A stretch of 64,000 nucleotides of DNA from Linanthus parryae (taxonomy: Eukaryota; Streptophyta; Magnoliopsida; Ericales; Polemoniaceae): the NCBI GenBank assembly GCA_023055425.1, contig JALGPY010000012.1:16689922-16753921 (forward strand), given 5' to 3'. The notes beneath the pieces were generated by a model that saw nothing but the letters and a program-made list of their open reading frames with translations, was not told the DNA's origin and searched no databases. A program made the position numbers and the translations under genes. Shown here piece after piece: positions 58,806-64,000 of the stretch; the stretch's first letter is position 1, and the number at the start of each line of letters is the position of its first letter.

Positions 58806-59453
58806 GAGGGGACACTAGAAATGTTGTTAACATAATGAAGCTAGCCATTGATGGGGGCGGAGTTCAAGAACTTTCTGAAGCAGGAGAAGATGTAAAAAAG
58901 ACTCTTTTGTAGATCTTGAAGTTATATTTGGTAAAAGAGAGGGCACTCTGGTTGCCACATTTTTGCAATGTAGGATCACAAAGAGATTGTAGATGAAAAA
59001 TGGTGTGACACATGTCCAGAGTGGCTTAGTGATATCTTAAAAGAGAAATAATCTCGTTATAATTTCACCAGCTTCTCCTCTTAATATCTAAAAGAATATT
59101 TTCCTAAAGAAATGTAACTTCAAAGTGCACTTTAGCTAGTAGCTGTGCCAGTGTTCATATTTCCAATAAACGGGATAACAATATTTAAATTACACTTTAA
59201 TTGCTATCTATGCCATGATGTTTTATCAAAATAAATAAAATAAACAGTACGAATTTGGTAAATAAAAGAAGATGTTAGATAGCTAAATATGCTTTCAAGT
59301 TTCAACAGTCCCCCAATAAGCTGGTCGTATTTTCTCACCCACCTGTCACAGGCAATTTCATACGGTTTTGGTAATTTTGGAATTAAAAACACCAAAATGA
59401 TCTTTTTATTATAATATATAAAAAATAATTTTTTCAAATACTATCAACAAGAC
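58806..59453. other. Intergenic, no gene recognised
   Basis: A short plus-strand frame (58806-58910, MKLAIDGGGVQELSEAGED) might be a decayed exon, but it is too short to assign. The remainder is AT-rich. Confidence 0.3.
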
Positions 59454-59873
59454 TGATGGGATGATTCAATCGTCTAGCAAAACCAGGCAAACATTAAACA
59501 TGCAAGAGGAAGATAAGGAAGAAGACTTGCAGCACATCGGGGTCAAGAAGTAAGTCCTATGGAAGGTAGCACAACATACTGTAATAGGTCGCACGACCTA
59601 GTCCGGGGCTGCCAAAGTTCTGGTTGTTTCCTTATTGCATTAGGAAGGTTCTGGATTACTTTGGCTGCAAGTTTAGTCATTCCTATGTCTATTTAAGGGC
59701 GTCTTTCATAAACAAGTGTACGAGCTTGTGCGTTGTATCGGATTGTTTCTCTCTAATAAACATCGGGTTTCGATCGTGAAGTTAGCTAGTTTCACAACTA
59801 GAGAACCACGTTAATTTTCTGTGTCTCGTTCTTCGTTTTTGTTTCGTTTTTGGTTGATACTCCTGTTATAACA
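59454..59873 (+). repeat. Second copy of the intronic LTR-like repeat
   Basis: It shares an ordered set of motifs with 50713-51237, including AGGTCGCACGACCT (single unit here, about 59586-59599), GTTGTTTCCTTATTGC, a TATA-like CTATTTAAG (about 59690), AATAAACATCG and GAACCACGTTAA, ending GTTATAACA. The array of dyads seen in intron 2 is reduced to one. Confidence 0.6.
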
Positions 59874-60130
59874 AAGACAACTACTAAAATAATATCGACT
59901 ATTCCATTCTCCCATAAAAGTCAGAAACATAACGTATGACAATTCTAATAAGGCATTTAGTTCGATGAAAAAAAATTTTGAGATAGTTTACTAATTTTGA
60001 GTTCCAACATCCCCGAATATGCCCTAATTTAGAATATGAGTTTCCTATGGGGGGTAAAAGACACTTCCACCCCTTTAGCGTGCCGGATTTCAAATAACTT
60101 ACACTCTGATTGTAATGCTACTCATATGAG

Positions 60131-60260
60131 GTGGAGTCTGTAAAAATAGTTTTGGAGGCAAATTAACACTTTATATCTTGTAAAAAATCTATGTCGTAAA
60201 AACTAGTTTTGGAGACAAATTAACAATTTATGTCGTAAAAACTATTTTTAGTGACATACT
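60131..60260. repeat. Short tandem repeat of GTCGTAAAAACTAGTTTTGGAG type
   Basis: Two to three imperfect units of about 55-60 bases (TAGTTTTGGAGGCAAATTAACA, repeated with changes, then TCGTAAAAACTATTTTTAG). The flanking 60290-60410 also contains repeated GTGAAAGTGTC. No gene. Confidence 0.6.
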
Positions 60261-60462
60261 CCAACTCTAGATTAATGGTGTCATAATATGTAGTGCAAGT
60301 TTTTTGAAGTTCAGCACACTTAATAGGTAAAAGTGTCCTTTTCCAAACTAGAAGTGGTGAAAGTGTCCTTAAGTCAAATTTGAGGGGGTGAAAGTGTCTT
60401 TTAAACTTTATTGTGTGGTCTCAGTCTGAAGTGTCTTAACTTGAAGAAAAAGTGGCACCTAG

Positions 60463-61237
60463 GGTGAGTTTGGTAGAATGATTTCTAGTGGAAAAACTGA
60501 TTTTTAGATTTTGGTGGAATATATTTGACTTTTAAAAAAATTATGTTTAAACCAGTATGTTTGGTGATCGTTTTTAATCTAGATCAAAAACTGAAAAAGT
60601 GTTTTTGGTAATAATTTAAAATTAGATGCAGTAGATTAAATGACTAATGTACTCTTCATTTATATTTGTTGACAAATGCACAAAGAACAAATTCAAGGCA
60701 AAAATTAGTAAGATTTTTAACGTCTTAAAAAAATCAAAATTTTCACTTAAATATAATAAAAAGTTAACGACTTCATAAGTTTCGATCACAGCGAAATTCA
60801 AGACAAGTTTTATGAAATTTAAAGCACGAGCATTGAGTACAAAATATGACAATTAACAAAAAATAATAACACCACAACAAGAGAATTTTTTTTTAGAAAA
60901 AAAAGAGACCCCTGTCTAATTTAACTAATGTTATGATTGTGAATTCTTTGACGGAAAATGCACTGGTTATTCACATCGCAACACTGATAAAAATGACCTA
61001 AGGGTGAATTTAAAAATATAAAAAAGGTATGAGGACAAAATAGTATATACGGAAATTCAGAAATAAACTAAAAACCACCAAAAATTAGTTTTGTTCAGAT
61101 GCCAAAAAAAAAAAGAAAAAAAAAAAAAAGAAAACTGGTTTAAAATCTAGTACTCAACTAATCGAACAAACACTTTTAACACAAACTATTAGGTGGGAAA
61201 ACCATAATCTAAAATAAACCAACTTACCAAACGCAGC
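60463..61237. mobile_element. 775-bp element with terminal inverted repeats
   Basis: Left end GGTGAGTTTGGTA and right end (reverse) GCTGCGTTTGGTA. CTAG is on both sides (60459-60462 and 61238-61241). Subterminal ACCAGT and TTTAAACCAG blocks are also inverted (near 60548 and 61135). It has no coding capacity and contains A-rich runs near 61105-61135. The ends look like those of non-autonomous DNA transposons, but the superfamily is uncertain. Confidence 0.55.
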
Positions 61238-61860
61238 CTAGAGTATATCCGTTATCTAAAGGGAGGAGAGTTACCAAATAACCAAACCCTCACTGACAGT
61301 GGCATGTGACTGCTGAAGGCTGAAGGCTGAAGCAGCAACTTCCCTTCAAATGGCATTATTGGGGATGGGGGAGGGAGAGTCACGTGACAGTGAAGCTTTT
61401 GTCACATGACGTTAGACCTTGCAGTGCCCCCACTTTGCTCCACATTTTGCCATTGGTTGTCCGCCTCTTTGGAAAAGATAAAAAATCTGCTGGAAAATGA
61501 TTTAGGTGAAAACGGGAAAGTAAAAGCAAAATTGCATGGACGGTACCCATATTTAACTTTTATTACACTTTAGTATTCATATTTTCAATTGCAGCAATAT
61601 TTTACCCAAAAAATTATGTCCCAGAAACTGCCACTCATAATTAAATTTATTTTTTTTTCAAATATTTACAATAAATACACCCGGTCCCTCCCTTAGTGTT
61701 ACCTCCGTAGTCCATTGGTCCCGGTGTAGTGCACGAAGACCTGCACGTTGGTCTAGCGCTTAACCACGTTGTCTTAACGTGCATAACGGATAGATAACGC
61801 CGTGAAGTGATCATGGCTTGGTGCCATGATCAGGCCTTTGCTTGGTGCCTTGGCCTTGTT
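61238..61860. other. Intergenic with a G-box
   Basis: No coding gene. A CACGTG is at 61381-61386 and a related TCACATGAC at about 61401. A perfect 7-base duplication (GAAGGCT three times near 61316-61333) is also present. I see no gene for these to control within the window. Confidence 0.4.
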
Positions 61861-62140
61861 GCCTTAGACGGATTGTTGGTTGTGGCTCAGGACGGTTCCC
61901 AGGTCTGCTCAGGTCGTGGCTCAGGTCTGCTACCCAATTTCGGATACGTTGGCTCAGGTCCTGGCCTCAGTGCCAAGCACAGGTTCCGACTCAGGCACAT
62001 TCGGGTTCTAGCATCAGTACCATCAGTGCCAGAACCAGGCACTCGCATCAGTGCCAACCCGATACTGGCGTCAGTGCCAACCAGATGCAGGCTCAGTGCC
62101 AACCCGATGCTGGCTTAGTGCCATCCAGGCTTTGGTCCTG
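61860..62140. repeat. Degenerate minisatellite, GCTCAGGT / CAGTGCCAACC units
   Basis: The first half repeats GGCTCAGG-type units and the second half repeats CAGTGCCAACC-GAT-C-GG units of about 24-27 bases (at least four between about 62030 and 62125). Open frames across it on both strands are by-products of the repeat. Confidence 0.7.
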
Positions 62141-62994
62141 GGAACGTGCAGTGCCTTGCACAGCAGCTCAGCAACAGCAGTGACCCAGTGATGCAGTTTG
62201 GTCCCAGGGCGATTAAGGGTAGTTATTCCCAGCGGGGTAGTTACTTGTCGGGCCGTTAAGAACTGATGTAACTGCCATGTTGTTGGTTGTATCTCTATGT
62301 AATAATTGGCATTCAGATGCCATTGTTGTAAGGACGAATTCCATGAATGAAAACGGATTGAAGTCCAAACAATATTGTCGCTTGTCCCTTCTAACAAACA
62401 ACTAACGACGTTAGCAAGGCTGAACCAAAGTTAACACGACGAACACTAACCTTGGTGCCAATCCGTGGTAAAATTGACACGAAAAAATGACCCGAACTCA
62501 CTTAGCATACCAACACTATAGTCCTCACCACCGCCTCCACCACCACCACCACCACCACCATCGTTGCCATCTTTCACCCTACAACCAACTACCATTACCA
62601 GGCGTATGCTCTAGAGTATTATCCTAAATCTGAAGACCCAAACCCAGCTGCCGATCATTACCCCCAATCAATCCCTGCGAAACCTTGATCGTCCTCCACA
62701 ACTATCCTCCCACTCATTTCGGACATTCGCAACCATAAACAGACCCCGATTCGGACACAACCCAATCGCGTTCCACCGAATTCGATCAAACCCCAGCCCA
62801 CTATCGAAAACCAGATCACATTGGCCATGGAAGCCGGCGAGATAGATGCTAAACTCGAAACCCTTCTACAACCATCGCCTTCTTCTTTGACCAGATTCGA
62901 AATATAGCGCATGGAAGACGATAATGCATAGAAGGTGATAGAGAAATTGGGGTTTGTTATTGAAGGTGGAGACCGATATTTATGATTTGGTAGG
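62141..62994. other. Unassigned sequence with CCA trinucleotide run
   Basis: A CCACCACC run lies at about 62529-62561. 62640-62990 is open on the minus strand for part of its length, but its last part overlaps the LTR at 62995, so it is unlikely to be a gene. No domain was recognised. Confidence 0.4.
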
Positions 62995-63603
62995 TGTAGA
63001 TACTTCTTTCCAGAAAGACAGACCATCGCCACGTGGCAGCCATCCAGCACACCTAGCTGTGCTCCACCCACACCGGATCACAACCCGTGCTGATCCACGT
63101 GGGGGCTACGAGACAGGCCCCCCGTGTACCATAACACGGGACTTGTAGGGACTTAGTGGTTTGGAGGCTAGGGTAAGGTCCGTTGCGCGCATGCGACAAT
63201 CAAGCTTGCGTGCGACCTCTGGTAACTGACTGAGAGATCCTAGGCTTACGTGTCCCAGTAATGCGGCTGATCTCATAACGGTCTCTGATACTTGCGGGCA
63301 GATGCGTAACGGTTCCTATATACACGATCGAACGTGTCGTTGGGGGTTCTACCATTAAGTCGCCATTTATGGTGCACTAAACCCCCCAACGGTCACTTCC
63401 CCACTATATATAGGATCGTTAGCTCCCCGTTGCGACACAAGACTAACAAGACACATTGGTCCTGTGCCATAGCTTACTGTCTCTCTCTCAAAAACAGTTA
63501 CCAGTGCTTACTCTCTCCCTACACACACCCTATAATTCTTTGTGTTCTCATTCCCTACTTGAGGTGTACACTGGGATATCTCTCGAGGATTTCCTTGCAC
63601 ACA
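62995..63603 (+). repeat. Gypsy 5' LTR (609 bp)
   Basis: It begins TGTAGATACTTC and ends TTGCACACA. The TATA box TATATATAGG is at 63404-63413, followed by ATCGTTAG as in the left copy. The block GGGACTTAGTGGTTTGGAGG is also shared. It is about 35 bases longer than the left LTR. Confidence 0.87.
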
Positions 63604-63605
63604 TT

Positions 63606-63624
63606 TTGGTGAACCTGACGTGAA
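63606..63624 (+). other. Primer-binding site of right gypsy copy
   Basis: TGGTGAACCTGACGTGAAC follows the LTR end after two T. It differs from the left copy by one base (CCTGACG against CCCGACG). Confidence 0.7.
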
Positions 63625-63657
63625 CACCCACCTTAAACAACCTAAAATCTGCTCATA

Positions 63658-64000
63658 ATGTCTTCGGACCAAGCCATCCTTCACGGAGACCAGTCTCCCT
63701 CCCATGAGGAGACCTCAGGAGGACGGACTGCTCAACACCACTCCCAACACTCGGCCTCCGGTTGTCGTTGAGGGAAACCCTCCTTGGAGTCTCTCCAAGC
63801 AACGATACAGACACAAGCCCGAGCCATGGAAGCTCAATCTGAGCAAATTGCTCAGATCATGGCGATTCTGGGAAAGGTGGCCCAGAACGTTGTCACAGGG
63901 GCTTCTGCCTCATTGCTGACAGCTTCACTGCCCCCAATAGGGATGGTGTCCACCTCAATGGGCACCTCGATAGTGCATGTCTCTGCTTCCCAGGCTCCTC
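63658..64000 (+). pseudogene. Gypsy gag start, frameshifted, partial
   Basis: The ATG at 63658 opens MSSDQAILHGDQSPSHEETS, matching the left copy's MSHEDDVSNRSPSTENTS in style and position. It meets TGA at about 63769. A second frame carries LESLQATIQTQARAMEAQSEQ and IMAILGKVAQNVV to the window edge, homologous to the left gag. A frameshift of one or two bases lies between them. Confidence 0.75.

Larger units (their letters stand above)
62995..64000 (+). mobile_element. Ty3/gypsy retrotransposon, second copy, 5' portion
   Basis: LTR 62995-63603, primer-binding site, and the start of gag running off the right edge. It belongs to the same family as the element at 1-2694 by LTR, primer site and the gag segment around QIMAILGKV (left copy RIMAILGTL). 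The two copies face away from each other. Confidence 0.85.

Noticed and set aside
61807..62183. Overlapping open frames of 103 and 113 codons
   Set aside because: They are produced by the tandem repeat units and have repeat-like composition.
62658..63071. 137-residue minus-strand frame at the right end
   Set aside because: It runs into the gypsy LTR, has no recognisable domain and lies on the strand opposite the element.

Overview
The window comes from the nuclear genome of a flowering plant, most likely a eudicot. The evidence is a multi-exon host gene with GT-AG introns, a dense load of LTR retrotransposons primed by initiator Met-tRNA-like sites, an L1-type LINE, a hAT-type MITE and MITE-like TIR elements. 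I could not identify the species. No rRNA, tRNA, CRISPR, phage or bacterial feature was seen.

Layout. (1) 1-2694: 5' end of a Ty3/gypsy element on the minus strand (LTR 2121-2694, gag, protease active site), cut by the window edge. (2) 2695-3048 and 38316-38700: two halves of an old decayed reading frame split by a Copia insertion. (3) 3049-38315: a nest of one Ty1/copia family, all on the minus strand. Element A (3049-38315) is the oldest. B (4081-22443) and C (22721-31234) both sit inside A's left LTR. D, a solo LTR (6382-16247), sits in B's pol. E (7549-15985) sits inside D. Without their insertions, A, B, C and E are 8.38, 8.49, 8.51 and 8.44 kb, and D is 1424 bp. Every layer has a recognisable 5-bp target duplication. 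All coding regions carry stops or frameshifts. (4) about 39298-43905: a plus-strand L1-like LINE with its reverse transcriptase deleted, interrupted by a 1240-bp solo LTR (duplication CATGA) and a 425-bp hAT MITE (8-bp duplication). (5) 44550-54668, minus strand: the only host gene that looks intact, a ten-exon O-fucosyltransferase-like gene predicted to encode 672 residues. Its introns hold retroelement fragments, MITE-like DNA and simple repeats. (6) 55501-61237: small or decayed LTR elements (G, F, a solo-LTR-like repeat) and a 775-bp element with terminal inverted repeats. (7) 61860-62570: degenerate minisatellite and CCA-rich DNA. (8) 62995-64000: 5' LTR and start of gag of a second copy of the same gypsy family as region 1, on the plus strand, so the two copies point away from each other.

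How the parts relate: apart from the glycosyltransferase gene, the window is a layered record of transposition. The insertion order can be read directly from the target duplications. No Copia copy here has intact gag and pol, so any recent movement probably depended on proteins made elsewhere. I found no new enzymatic or defence system. The most informative signals are the same-family, same-strand nesting and the two insertions whose conceptual removal restores a continuous host-element frame.
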